Of a DNA stretch of 15,809 nucleotides, positions 7,355 to 15,100 are shown piece by piece. The notes under the pieces are model-generated. The model was not told where the DNA came from. It worked only from the letters and a program-made list of their open reading frames with translations, and ran no database searches. Each line of letters begins with the position of its first letter. Positions within the stretch are counted from its first letter, which is position 1. The DNA comes from Candidatus Multiplicimicrobium inquinatum. GTDB taxonomy: Bacteria; Omnitrophota; Omnitrophia; Omnitrophales; Aquincolibacteriaceae. Location: NCBI GenBank assembly GCA_002344825.1, contig DDUN01000053.1, forward strand, positions 1-15,809, in the 5' to 3' direction. The position numbers and the translations under genes were made by a program.

Positions 7355-8008
7355 TTATTTCCAACCGCCGGAAGCGCCTTCTCCGCAATTAAGCATAATA
7401 ACTTTGCGGTCGGCATCGATTTTGGCACGGATTGGTCCAGTCTTAGGATTACCTGATTGGAATTGCCACTCGTCCCCCTCTTTTTGAGGTGCGCCGAAAA
7501 AACCGGCTAAATCACTTAGTTTAATACCGGGTCTCAGACTTTCACAAAAGCTGGTTCTGGCTGTCAAGTTCTGTTGAATACGTGTTTCACGGATGCTGTT
7601 CATTTCGATTTGATGCATGCAAAAAAATACCCCCGAAACGAAAGCAAACAAAACTAACGCGAATAGTATCAACTCTTTTTTTGCTCCAGGAATGTTACGG
7701 ATTGCACTCCCACAGGTGGCGATTATATTCAACACAAGAACGATGATGATCGCCCACACCGCACTATTAACCGCAAAATCTATAAATGGCCATTGGGCCA
7801 ACCCGGTAAAGAAATACAAAAAGCTTAGTAGAAACTGAATTTGAAAAACCAAAGCAGAATTGCCGGAGCCGTCCATCGCCAGAATTCCCACGTAAGACAG
7901 AAAATAAAACATCGGCTGGCTTACGGTAAAATGCACAAACCAAACAATTGCCGTCTGAACGAAAAGCCAAGTTGGCTTGCTGACTTTTAACTGATCCTTC
8001 CATGCCAT
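7355..8008 (-). CDS. Membrane protein with four helices and a C-terminal soluble domain, unknown
   Basis: The 217-residue product has four hydrophobic segments at about residues 14-45, 52-75, 80-103 and 110-131. A soluble C-terminal domain follows (about 135-217: CESLRPGIKLSDLAGFFGAP...EWQFQSGNPKTGPIRAKIDADRKVIMLNCGE). The pattern LRPGIKLSDLAGFFGAP followed by GPI.AKID..RKVI loosely resembles SmpA/OmlA-like domains, where a helix-helix unit precedes a small sheet. I treat that as a hint only. The ATG at 8008 has a GGGG-type Shine-Dalgarno sequence at suitable distance. The gene stands alone between two repeat-bearing spacers, with no partner suggested by context. Confidence 0.65.
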   Translation of the reverse strand: MAWKDQLKVSKPTWLFVQTAIVWFVHFTVSQPMFYFLSYVGILAMDGSGNSALVFQIQFLLSFLYFFTGLAQWPFIDFAVNSAVWAIIIVLVLNIIATCGSAIRNIPGAKKELILFALVLFAFVSGVFFCMHQIEMNSIRETRIQQNLTARTSFCESLRPGIKLSDLAGFFGAPQKEGDEWQFQSGNPKTGPIRAKIDADRKVIMLNCGEGASGGWK

Positions 8009-8057
8009 AAGCTACCCCGCTCCGCGATATCAAACCGCGTTTTTCCAATTAATACTA

Positions 8058-8090
8058 ACCGACTAACGCTTCCCTGCCGGACGGCGTCTC
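8058..8090. repeat. Copy of a short dispersed palindromic repeat
   Basis: The segment contains CGACTAACG followed by TTCCCTGCCGGACGGCGTC. The CGACTAACG part recurs at 7242-7250, followed by TCTCCCCGCCG. The TCCC-GCCG-ACGGCGTC part recurs at 8761-8779 (TCCCCGCCGAACGGCGTCC). The core GCCGNNCGGC is palindromic. All three copies are intergenic, which suggests a small dispersed element. Boundaries are approximate. Confidence 0.45.
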
Positions 8091-8126
8091 GTTATCTTTA
8101 GAAAAGTTACCTGTCCCCTTGGTAAA

Positions 8127-8405
8127 CGGTACCTTTTGCCGCGATGGAAGTCGGCATCCGTATTGAATCTGAGAACCTCAAGACAGGCAAAAGACAGCAC
8201 ACCAATTCCTGCTATTTCACGATGGTCTGCCTTGATGAAAACTACCAGCCGAAACCCGCCCCCCCGCTTTTATGCGAAACCAAAGAAGAAAAAAGACGGT
8301 TTGCCGAAGGCCGCATCCGCCGTGAGCACGCTAAAGAACTTTCAGAGAAAAGAAAACATCTCGAAATATAAAATCAACCCGGCACGCCTGGAACCGGTAC
8401 CTTTT
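8127..8405. repeat. 11-bp direct repeats flanking the thioesterase fragment
   Basis: CGGTACCTTTT occurs at 8127-8137 and again at 8395-8405, on either side of the plus-strand thioesterase remnant. The GGTACC core is itself palindromic. Just outside the left copy is GTTACCTGTCCCCTTGGTAAAC (8107-8128), which can form an imperfect hairpin. The arrangement may be a footprint of insertion or of recombination between repeats. Confidence 0.4.
8144..8371 (+). pseudogene. C-terminal fragment of a hotdog-fold acyl-CoA thioesterase
   Basis: The 75-codon frame reads MEVGIRIESENLKTGKRQHT, then NSCYFTMVCLDENYQPKPAPPL, then ETKEEKRRFAEGRIRREHAK. This matches my knowledge of the second half of acyl-CoA hydrolases of the YciA/BACH hotdog family (MEVGV.VEAENL.TGE..HTNSAYLTFVALDE.G.P.PVPPL..ETEEEKRR). 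Full proteins are about 150-170 residues; here the first strand-helix half, with its usual catalytic Asp/Asn region, is missing. An in-frame TAA lies six codons upstream of the ATG, and I found no continuation in the preceding 100 bp. The fragment is flanked by 11-bp direct repeats. I infer a decayed remnant, not a functional enzyme; the ATG is simply an internal methionine. Confidence 0.65.
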
Positions 8406-8412
8406 TTTTCTG

Positions 8413-8748
8413 CTATGCTGGACATCCTGTGCCCGGCACACAGTTCGAAAAGTTAGAGTCACGAGTCAGTGAAATTGGTAACCCTTGATCAACAACAGCT
8501 TTTATAACTTTCATTGCATTCGGATGGGGCTCACTTTCTCCCTGCTCACGATAATACCAAACCTCGTGGGCACCTTTACCAACCGTATTAAACAATTCCC
8601 CCAGCTGATCAACGGAAAGCGTGCTGTCATTCGCATAAATAGTCCCATCTTTCATGACTTTTATCCGAAGAACATCGTCACTAGCAGCAAACGCAGCCAC
8701 CGAAACCAACATGCCTAAAATAATAACCAACTCAAAAACTTTTTTCAT
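8413..8748 (-). CDS. Small periplasmic protein, possibly ExbD/TolR C-domain-like
   Basis: The 111-residue product has a signal peptide (MKKVFELVIILGMLVSVAAFA, cleavage after AFA) and a compact mature domain of about 90 residues. The stretch IKVMKDGTIYANDSTLSVDQLGELFNTV, then EVWYYREQ, then NAMKVIKAVVDQGLPISLTRDSNF resembles the beta-alpha-beta periplasmic domain of ExbD/TolR proteins (dG.i..n...vs.eeL, then vm.a...aGi..i.l.t). It has a cleavable signal in place of an anchor. That comparison is inference. Two Cys near the end (NCVPGTGCPA) could form a disulfide. The ATG at 8748 is chosen because GAGAGG (8757-8762) is 8 nt upstream and the signal peptide starts there. A longer frame runs up to 8781 but crosses the Shine-Dalgarno sequence and a repeat. 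The stop lies just past the right-hand 11-bp direct repeat. Confidence 0.7.
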   Translation of the reverse strand: MKKVFELVIILGMLVSVAAFAASDDVLRIKVMKDGTIYANDSTLSVDQLGELFNTVGKGAHEVWYYREQGESEPHPNAMKVIKAVVDQGLPISLTRDSNFSNCVPGTGCPA

Positions 8749-8754
8749 TAAATT

Positions 8755-8780
8755 AACCTCTCCCCGCCGAACGGCGTCCA
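8755..8780. repeat. Second clear copy of the GCCGNNCGGC dispersed repeat
   Basis: CCTCTCCCCGCCGAACGGCGTCC lies between the 558-residue membrane protein gene and the small periplasmic protein gene. It matches 8071-8088 over TCCC(C/T)GCCG(A/G)ACGGCGTC. It also supplies the Shine-Dalgarno sequence of the downstream gene at its left end. Confidence 0.4.
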
Positions 8781-8783
8781 TTA

Positions 8784-10460
8784 TTAAAGAAGCAGTTGCG
8801 CCCCCTCAAAAATCAAATCGCCATTCAAATTATAAATTTTATGCTCTTTGAAATCTGCTTTATAGGAAGATGGTAAATGTTTTTTAGAATCCATCAAAAT
8901 TAATCGCGCCAAGTCTCCTGCCCTAAGTTCTTGCTGTAAATACTTTCCAATCACATTATCTTCTTCTTGCTCGTTGTGAATGTTAAATCCATAAATATTC
9001 ACCATGAGACGAATCATGCTCGAATAAAATCCTCGTTTATTTTCGATTATTCTTTCTTTTATCAGCTGCAAAATTTTATTTGCTATGTTTTTTTGAATAG
9101 GATTCTTATCGCCAATTGGATATATAGCCCAAAAAACTTCACATGAAAGCATTCGCGCGTAATCATCGTTATCAAGACAAGTAAGAGCATCTAAATATTC
9201 AAAAATCGATTTAGCCATGGCCTCTGTCACACTATCTTTCATAACAAATATTTCGTGCTCCCCTGGCCAAGGACAAATTTTTTCGTTTCCTGCAATTAAA
9301 TAATTCAGCCTCTGATAAAATCTCCCAATACATCGAAGGCTTTTCTCATGCTTATTGCTGTATATCTTGTCATTGTTTAAACCTTTTAGATCCAAACAAA
9401 GCGAGGTCATAAATTGTGGCAAATTTTCTAGCGCCTGCCGCAGTTCATTGCTTACCCCCCACATGTTTCCTTGTTTGAAATACTCTTCGAGAGTAATTTG
9501 TAGACCTTCCGTATATTTCTCAACCAAGCAAGGATCCTTTCGCGACTCATATTCAAAAAATGTTAGTGCGTAGGGATTCGATATGTGAATTAAATAAAGC
9601 GAAGAAAAAATTTGGCTAAACAATGGCTTGCTAACACCAAGCCCCCTGTAATCCAGCTCTCTGGATAGGTGGGAGTCCGCGTTACAAAACAACTCACGAT
9701 ATAGGCTAGACAAAAGAAATAATTTACATCCGTCTGGAAGCTGATACTTTTGAATTTTTTCGAAAAGGCCAATTACATAAAACAAGCTGCTCCTAGAGGC
9801 ATATTTACAAAACGCTTCATCAGACATAGATTCTTTGATAAATCCTACCGCCCGCGCAACCATTTCCCTGTTTTTTCCTTTTACTCTGTGTAGGTGATAT
9901 GGACTAGTGTCAGAGCTGCCTTGGACATTCCACCAATCATTGTATTTAGAAGCTTCTTGAAAGATTTTATCTAAATTTTCATGCACAATCGCAGCGACCG
10001 CCGACATACTCTCATCACTTCTATCGTTAACAATAGTTCGAGCAAGGTTATCCAACAAAATTCTATAGTTATTTTTCTTCAATTTTGGTACGGGATTATG
10101 GATCGAAACAAATAAGAGAATAAAAATACAACAACTCAAAGAAAGAAGACTGGCTATTTCCCAGCATCCAGGAGCACTAAGATAAGGAATATTTTTGGCA
10201 ATTAACCAACACCATTCTGGCAAATCAACACTGGGTAAAGCTATGTTTTGGGATAAATGTATTGCATTGGCTGCTACAACCAAAAAGAGCGAGAGAAGAA
10301 ATAATCTATAAACAAGACTTGCTGTGCCGCTAAATTTAAAGAAATATGCCCTTAATTTATTTTTTTCCATGAACTCGGAAATGGCGAACAAAACCCCGCA
10401 GAGCCCCAGGATCTCATGCCATTTAACAAAATAACCGAGCTGAAATAATTCATCAGCCAT
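8784..10460 (-). CDS. Orphan membrane protein with large helical cytoplasmic domain, unknown
   Basis: The 558-residue product has three membrane helices near the N-terminus (about residues 14-32, 45-67 and 95-118). A cytoplasmic region of about 430 residues follows; it is mostly helical, rich in Leu, Lys, Asn and Tyr, and has scattered Cys residues. I see no nucleotide-binding, nuclease or protease motif and recognise no family. The start is ATG 10460, with AGGAG at 10469-10473, 8 nt upstream. The frame stays open for 43 further codons, but these cross a GC-rich repeat and are unlikely to be coding. The gene is clearly more AT-rich than the neighbouring nrd genes and uses AT-ending codons freely (ATA, AAT, TTT), which suggests transfer. 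It is bordered on both sides by repeats and has no obvious partner gene. Confidence 0.7.
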   Translation of the reverse strand: MADELFQLGYFVKWHEILGLCGVLFAISEFMEKNKLRAYFFKFSGTASLVYRLFLLSLFLVVAANAIHLSQNIALPSVDLPEWCWLIAKNIPYLSAPGCWEIASLLSLSCCIFILLFVSIHNPVPKLKKNNYRILLDNLARTIVNDRSDESMSAVAAIVHENLDKIFQEASKYNDWWNVQGSSDTSPYHLHRVKGKNREMVARAVGFIKESMSDEAFCKYASRSSLFYVIGLFEKIQKYQLPDGCKLFLLSSLYRELFCNADSHLSRELDYRGLGVSKPLFSQIFSSLYLIHISNPYALTFFEYESRKDPCLVEKYTEGLQITLEEYFKQGNMWGVSNELRQALENLPQFMTSLCLDLKGLNNDKIYSNKHEKSLRCIGRFYQRLNYLIAGNEKICPWPGEHEIFVMKDSVTEAMAKSIFEYLDALTCLDNDDYARMLSCEVFWAIYPIGDKNPIQKNIANKILQLIKERIIENKRGFYSSMIRLMVNIYGFNIHNEQEEDNVIGKYLQQELRAGDLARLILMDSKKHLPSSYKADFKEHKIYNLNGDLIFEGAQLLL

Positions 10461-10744
10461 AATCAAAGCTCCTAAATTTAGCCAACAGCACGCAGAAAAC
10501 CACTTAAAACACCGCATTGAATTCCTCGGCTCCGCTGTGCCGAGCCGAGGACAGAAGACTGGGAAGTGTTTTTCACTTCTCCGTTTCACAGCCCCCCACC
10601 CCTCTTTGACCCGAGTGGTTCAGGTCCGTTCTTTCGAAGCTGCGAGTTCTGCGCCGTTAGGACGCAGCTGTTTGAGCAGACCGAAAGAACGGATTGAGCC
10701 GAACAGATTGCTTCGCTGCGCAATGACCCAAGAATGACAAACAA
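10461..10744. other. Gene-free spacer rich in inverted and dispersed repeats
   Basis: No credible gene is present. From left to right it holds CCTCGGC/GCCGAGG (10524-10530 with 10544-10550), a C-rich tract (10592-10604), a nested inverted repeat at 10625-10693, and a small ATTGC/GCAAT hairpin within GATTGCTTCGCTGCGCAATGA (10706-10726). The last resembles the short repeats ending in GCAATGAC that I remember being scattered in many environmental genomes. Open frames here are spurious. Confidence 0.6.
10625..10693. repeat. Nested inverted repeat, 12-bp outer arms
   Basis: TCCGTTCTTTCG (10625-10636) is perfectly complementary to CGAAAGAACGGA (10682-10693). Inside, AGCTGCG (10638-10644) pairs with CGCAGCT (10663-10669). 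The whole 69-nt unit could fold as a branched or interrupted stem in DNA or RNA. No T-tract follows either arm, so it is not an intrinsic terminator. Confidence 0.55.
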
Positions 10745-10772
10745 AAAAACCGGTGATTGCTCACCGGTTTTT
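10745..10772 (-). terminator. Rho-independent terminator of nrdB
   Basis: AAAAACCGGTGA (10745-10756) and TCACCGGTTTTT (10761-10772) form a perfect 12-bp stem with a TTGC loop. Read on the minus strand, the GC-rich stem is followed by a run of seven T. It lies 37 nt after the nrdB stop codon. The structure is symmetric enough to work partly in the other direction too. Confidence 0.85.
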
Positions 10773-10809
10773 CAAATTTTAACGAACTTGAATTGGTCTT
10801 AAACTTCGT

Positions 10810-11865
10810 TTAATCCCAATTCAATGTCCCACCAACTTGGTATTCAGTTACGCGAGTTTCGAAGAAATTTTTCTCTTTACGAAGATCAATCACTTCACTC
10901 ATCCAAGGAAACGGATTTTCAGTCTTGCCGTATTGCTTCGAGAGATTGAGTTTTTCCATGCGGCGATCAGCGATATGCTTGATGTATTGCTCAAGCATTT
11001 GATGCGTAAGCCCCATGAGCCCGTTCGGGAGAAGATCTTTCGCGTAAGCGATTTCAAGTGCCACGCCTTCGCGGAACATTTCTTCGCATTCGGCTTTAAA
11101 CTTATCCGTCCACACTTCGGGGTTTTCTTTGATGATGGAATTGATCAAATCGATACCGAAGTTAAGATGCACCGATTCATCGCGCAGAATATATTGAACC
11201 TGCTCGCAAGTGCCGGGCAAACGGTTTTGACGGCCGAAAGAAAGCAGCATCACAAACGCCGCGTAGAAGAAAACGCCTTCCATGACGCCTGAGAAAGCGA
11301 CCATGTTACGAAGCAAGCGCTGTTTGCCTTCGAGCGTGTCGGTTTTCAGATTCGGGTTGCAGAGATCTTCGGTGTAGCGCGCTTCGAACTCAGCTTTGTC
11401 ATGCATGGTTTTGCATTCGCGGTACATGTTGTAAAGTTCCGGCTCATCAAAACCAAGCGACTGCGGAATATATTGATACGCGTGCGTGTGAATCGCTTCT
11501 TCAAAAGCCTGACGCAAAAGATATTGGCGAACTTCAGGCGCGGAGATGTGTCTGTAAATTCCAAGCACAACATTGTTGGCAACCAAAGTATCGGCGGTGG
11601 TGAAGAAACCGAGATTGCGCTTAATCATCAAACGCTCGTCGTCGGTAAAAGCTTTGGGATCTTTCCATTGCTCGATATCGCGCTGCATGGAAACTTCCTG
11701 CGGCATCCAGTGATTGGCGCAGCTATCCAAATAATATTGCCATGCCCATTCATACTTAATGGGGATGAGCTGGTTTACGTCGGACTTGTTGTTAATCAGC
11801 GTTTTATCTTCTTTGCTGATTTTATCCGTTGTAAACGGGATTATATTTTCTTTTCTATCTAACAT
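10810..11865 (-). CDS. nrdB: Class I ribonucleotide reductase beta subunit (chlamydia-like lineage, Tyr-containing)
   Basis: The 351-residue radical-generating subunit works with NrdA to make deoxyribonucleotides. Metal ligands are visible: D92 (TTADTLVANN), E123 and H126 (FEEAIHTHAY), E196 (VMEGVFFY), and E230 and H233 (RDESVHLNFG). The radical position is Tyr130, four residues after H126. Overall sequence is close to the Chlamydia NrdB that I recall (DVNQLIPIKYEWAW, RQYLLRQAFEEA.HTH, NPFPWMSE.IDL.KEKNFFETRV.EYQ). Chlamydia, however, has Glu at the first ligand and Phe at the radical position. The C-terminal tail that docks on NrdA is intact. ATG 11865 has AGGAG about 7 nt upstream. It is 298 nt downstream of nrdA and ends before a strong terminator. 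Confidence 0.97.
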   Translation of the reverse strand: MLDRKENIIPFTTDKISKEDKTLINNKSDVNQLIPIKYEWAWQYYLDSCANHWMPQEVSMQRDIEQWKDPKAFTDDERLMIKRNLGFFTTADTLVANNVVLGIYRHISAPEVRQYLLRQAFEEAIHTHAYQYIPQSLGFDEPELYNMYRECKTMHDKAEFEARYTEDLCNPNLKTDTLEGKQRLLRNMVAFSGVMEGVFFYAAFVMLLSFGRQNRLPGTCEQVQYILRDESVHLNFGIDLINSIIKENPEVWTDKFKAECEEMFREGVALEIAYAKDLLPNGLMGLTHQMLEQYIKHIADRRMEKLNLSKQYGKTENPFPWMSEVIDLRKEKNFFETRVTEYQVGGTLNWD

Positions 11866-11876
11866 TTTTCTCTCCT

Positions 11877-11980
11877 AAGGCGCCGTAAAAAGTTATCTGC
11901 TTCGTTGTAAGCTTCGCTTCCTTGTGCGGTGTAGATTATCACTACACCTCCGCGGTCACTCGCCTACGCCTTGCATCTAC
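11877..11980 (-). repeat. Structured intergenic element upstream of nrdB
   Basis: Read on the minus strand, the segment starts near GCAAGGCGTAGGCGAG, contains a perfect 7-bp stem GGTGTAG/CTACACC (11942-11948 with 11928-11934, 7-nt loop), then ACAACGAAGCAGAT and CTTTTTACGGCGCCTT. The two ends, AAGGCG-TA and TACGGCGCCTT, are partly complementary. This order of parts resembles roughly 100-nt repeats that I remember from intergenic regions of Desulfobacterota-like and other environmental genomes. That link is from memory. Its right end abuts the nrdB Shine-Dalgarno sequence. Confidence 0.4.
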
Positions 11981-12096
11981 TCTTTTTTCGGCTAGCCTTT
12001 TTAACTAACCTAAATTTTAAAAAATTAAAACGCTTCAACCGCCAAAACTTACACGATCATAGAAGCTATTACAAATTGCGTGCCAACAAGCATAGA

Positions 12097-12129
12097 ACCA
12101 AGAACCAAGCATTTCACTTGGTTCTTGGT
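12097..12129. repeat. 13-bp hairpin after nrdA
   Basis: ACCAAGAACCAAG (12097-12109) and CTTGGTTCTTGGT (12117-12129) form a perfect stem with a 7-nt loop. Extra copies of GGTTCTT (12134-12140) and GAACCA (12095-12100) extend the repeat character. No T-run follows on the minus strand, so it is not a standard terminator. It may slow exonucleases or act as an attenuating structure between nrdA and nrdB. Confidence 0.6.
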
Positions 12130-12148
12130 GCCTGGTTCTTGCTTCTGT

Positions 12149-12169
12149 CAATAAGCCTTCGGCTTATTG
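12149..12169 (-). repeat. 9-bp hairpin overlapping the nrdA stop codon
   Basis: CAATAAGCC (12149-12157) and GGCTTATTG (12161-12169) are perfectly complementary with a 3-nt loop. The nrdA TAA (12164-12166) lies inside one arm, so the hairpin begins in the last codons of nrdA. Confidence 0.55.
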
Positions 12170-15100
12170 GCAAGCTTCACAATCCGGTCCGTTCTCGATA
12201 CTGCAAACCATTTTCGCGCGTGCCGCGGCTTCCGCATCCGCGTCTACAGCCGGCGCTTCGGTCTTTTTATTGCGGCCGAGCGGATCACCGTACTTATTCG
12301 CATCGAGCGTTGATTTCTCAATACGTGTTGCGCCAAGAGAACGGAGATAGTAAGTGGTTTTGAGACCGCGGGTCCACGCGAGCTGATACATTTGGCTCAG
12401 GCGTTTTCCGTTCGGTTCTTCCATATACAAGTTGAGCGATTGGCCCATGTCGATCCACTTTTGACGGCGGCTCGCGCATTCAATGATCCATTCATGGCTG
12501 ATTTCAAACGCCGTGAGATAGCGTTCTTTGATCGCCACAGGAATGCGGTTGATTTCCTGCAAATTACCGTCGAAGTATTTGAGGTCGTCGATCATTTGCT
12601 GATCCCAAATGCCGAGCGCTTTAAGCTCATCGACAAGGAAAGGATTCGCGATCGTAAACTCACCCGACAAATTGCTCTTCACGTAAATGTGCTTGTACAT
12701 CGGCTCAATTGACTGCGTCACGCCGGCAATATTGCCGATGGTCGCGGTCGGAGCGATGGCCATACAATTGGAATTGCGCATGCCGTATTGCTTGATATGT
12801 TCACGTACCGGCTTCCAGTCGAGACGGCTGGAAGTATCCATATCAAGATAGCCTCCGCGTTCGTCCTTCAGCAATTGAATGGTATCAATCGGAAGCATGC
12901 CGCGATCCCATTTGGAACCTTTATAGCTGCCGTAAGCGCCTTTTTCTTTCGCGAGTTTGCTTGAACCCAAAATCGCGTAATAAGAAATGGCTTCCATGCT
13001 CGCGTCGGCAAACTCCACCGCCGCCTGAGAAGCGTAGCTGATCGCCTGAATGTAAAGCGCGTCCTGAAAGCCCATCACTCCAAGGCCTACCGGACGATGA
13101 CGCAAATTGGCGTTCTTCGCTTCAACGGTCGGGTAAAAGTTAATGTCGATCACGTTATCGAGCATACGCATCGCGGTTTGAACCGTGTCAGCCAAAAGCT
13201 TTTGGTTCAGACCGGATTCAGTCGTATGCGCCGCCAGGTTAACGGAACCGAGATTACATACCGCGGTTTCTTCGTTGGAAGTATTGAGCAAAATTTCCGT
13301 GCAAAGATTCGAGCTATGCACCACGCCCGCGTGATCCTGCGGAGAACGGATGTTCGAAGGATCTTTGAAAGTAATCCACGGATGACCGGTTTCAAAAACC
13401 TGAGTCAACATTTTGCGCCAAAGCTGAACGGCGGGAATCTTTTTGAAAAGATTGATTTCTCCGCGCGCGGCTTTTTCTTCATAAGCGGTATAACGCGCTT
13501 CGAAATCTTTGCCATAAGTGTCATGAAGGTCTTTGGCTTCATTCGGGCTGAACAAAGTCCAATCTTCGTTAGAAAGAACGCGCTTCATGAAAAGATCGGG
13601 AATCCAGTTCGCGGTATGCATATCATGCGTACGGCGGCGGTCATCACCGGTGTTTTTACGAAGCTCGAGAAAATCCTCAACGTCAATGTGCCAGCATTCA
13701 AGATAAGCGCAAACCGCGCCTTTGCGTTTGCCGCCCTGATTCACCGCAACCGCGGTGTCATTGGCAACCTTTAAAAACGGCACCAAACCCTGACTGCGTC
13801 CGTTAGTTCCCTTAATGATGGAACCCATGCCGCGCACGCGTGTCCAGTCATTGCCGAGACCGCCCGACCATTTGGAAAGCTGGGCATTGTCTTTCACGCA
13901 CTTGAAGATGTGATCAAGGTCGTCATCCACCGTGGTTAAAAAGCAAGAAGAAAGCTGGGAATGCAAAGTGCCCGCGTTGAAAAGCGTCGGAGTCGAGCTG
14001 ACAAAACGGAAAGACGAAAGCACTTCGTAAAACTGAATCGCGCGTTCGGTTTTGTTTTTGCCTTCAACAAGCGAAAGCCCCATTGCCACGCGCATCCAGA
14101 ATGATTGCGGCGTTTCAAGACGGCGGCCCTTTTCATGAATGAAGTAACGGTCATACAAGGTCTGTAAACCGATATACCCAAAAAGCAAATCGCGCTCAGG
14201 CTTCAAAGCCGCGCCGATTTTTTCAAGGTCGAATTCGAGAAGATCAGGCGAAAGACGTTCAAACTTCACCATCGCGGTTAAAGAAGCAACAAAAGAAATA
14301 GGATATTCTTTTTTCATGTCCTTCATCGTGAGCGAACGGCCGACGACTTCGGCATAGAGCTTGCGAAGAAGAATGCGCGCCGCAACCGAGCTATACGCGG
14401 GTTCTTTTTCAATCAGAACGCGGGTCGCGAGCAGCATCGCTTCCGTGAGCTGATTTTCTTTGATACCGTTGAAACAATTGCGGACGGTACCCTTTAAAAT
14501 TTCTTCAACCGAAACTTTGTCTTCAAGGCCGTGGCAAGTTTCAGCAATGATCAATTTCAACTTCTCAACATCAAGACGCTCCGTGGAACCGTCTTCATGC
14601 GCCACGCGGATATTCGTCAGGCTGGTAAGGGGCTGAGCTTGTTCATTCGCTTCGGTAAAACGCTGTTGGCGCTGTTTTTCGCGGTAAACAATGTAATCGC
14701 GCGCGACATCATGCTGAGCGGTTTCCATCAAAGACAATTCAACGATGTCCTGAATTTCTTCAATATCAATCGTATGAACGCCGGTGTATTGATTCTTAAG
14801 ATAATTCACAACTTTATCGGAGAGCATTAAAACAACTTGCTGTGTTTCAGGCTGAAGAGGATATTGATTTTTGCAGGCGGCAAAAGCTTTCGCGAGCGCG
14901 ATCGTGATTTTTTCAGGCTTGAAAGAAACCACGCGTCCGTCACGCTTCTTCACTGTAAGACGCTCATGCTCAAAACGGCGCATTTCATGTTCGCGGCGAT
15001 AATTGTCATATTCTTTTGAAATATCTTCGAAGCCGGCGGCCTGAAGTTCGCGGACAACGGTGTTTTGAATATCTTCGATAAACACAATACTGCCCTTGGC

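Noticed and set aside
7207..7428. 73-codon minus-strand frame
   Set aside because: It is a translation of the dispersed GC-rich repeats (PERSRR-type peptide), not a gene.
8136..8456. 106-codon plus-strand frame overlapping the thioesterase fragment
   Set aside because: It is in a different frame from the recognisable thioesterase sequence and has no family resemblance.
7173..10809. Defence island or integrated mobile element
   Set aside because: The repeats and odd base composition hint at transfer, but no integrase, transposase, toxin, nuclease or known defence domain can be seen.
12097..12129. Intrinsic terminator for nrdA
   Set aside because: The stem is strong, but no T-run follows it on the minus strand, so I list it only as a hairpin.
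13097..13774. 225-codon plus-strand open frame
   Set aside because: It is antisense inside nrdA, whose catalytic motifs are intact on the other strand.
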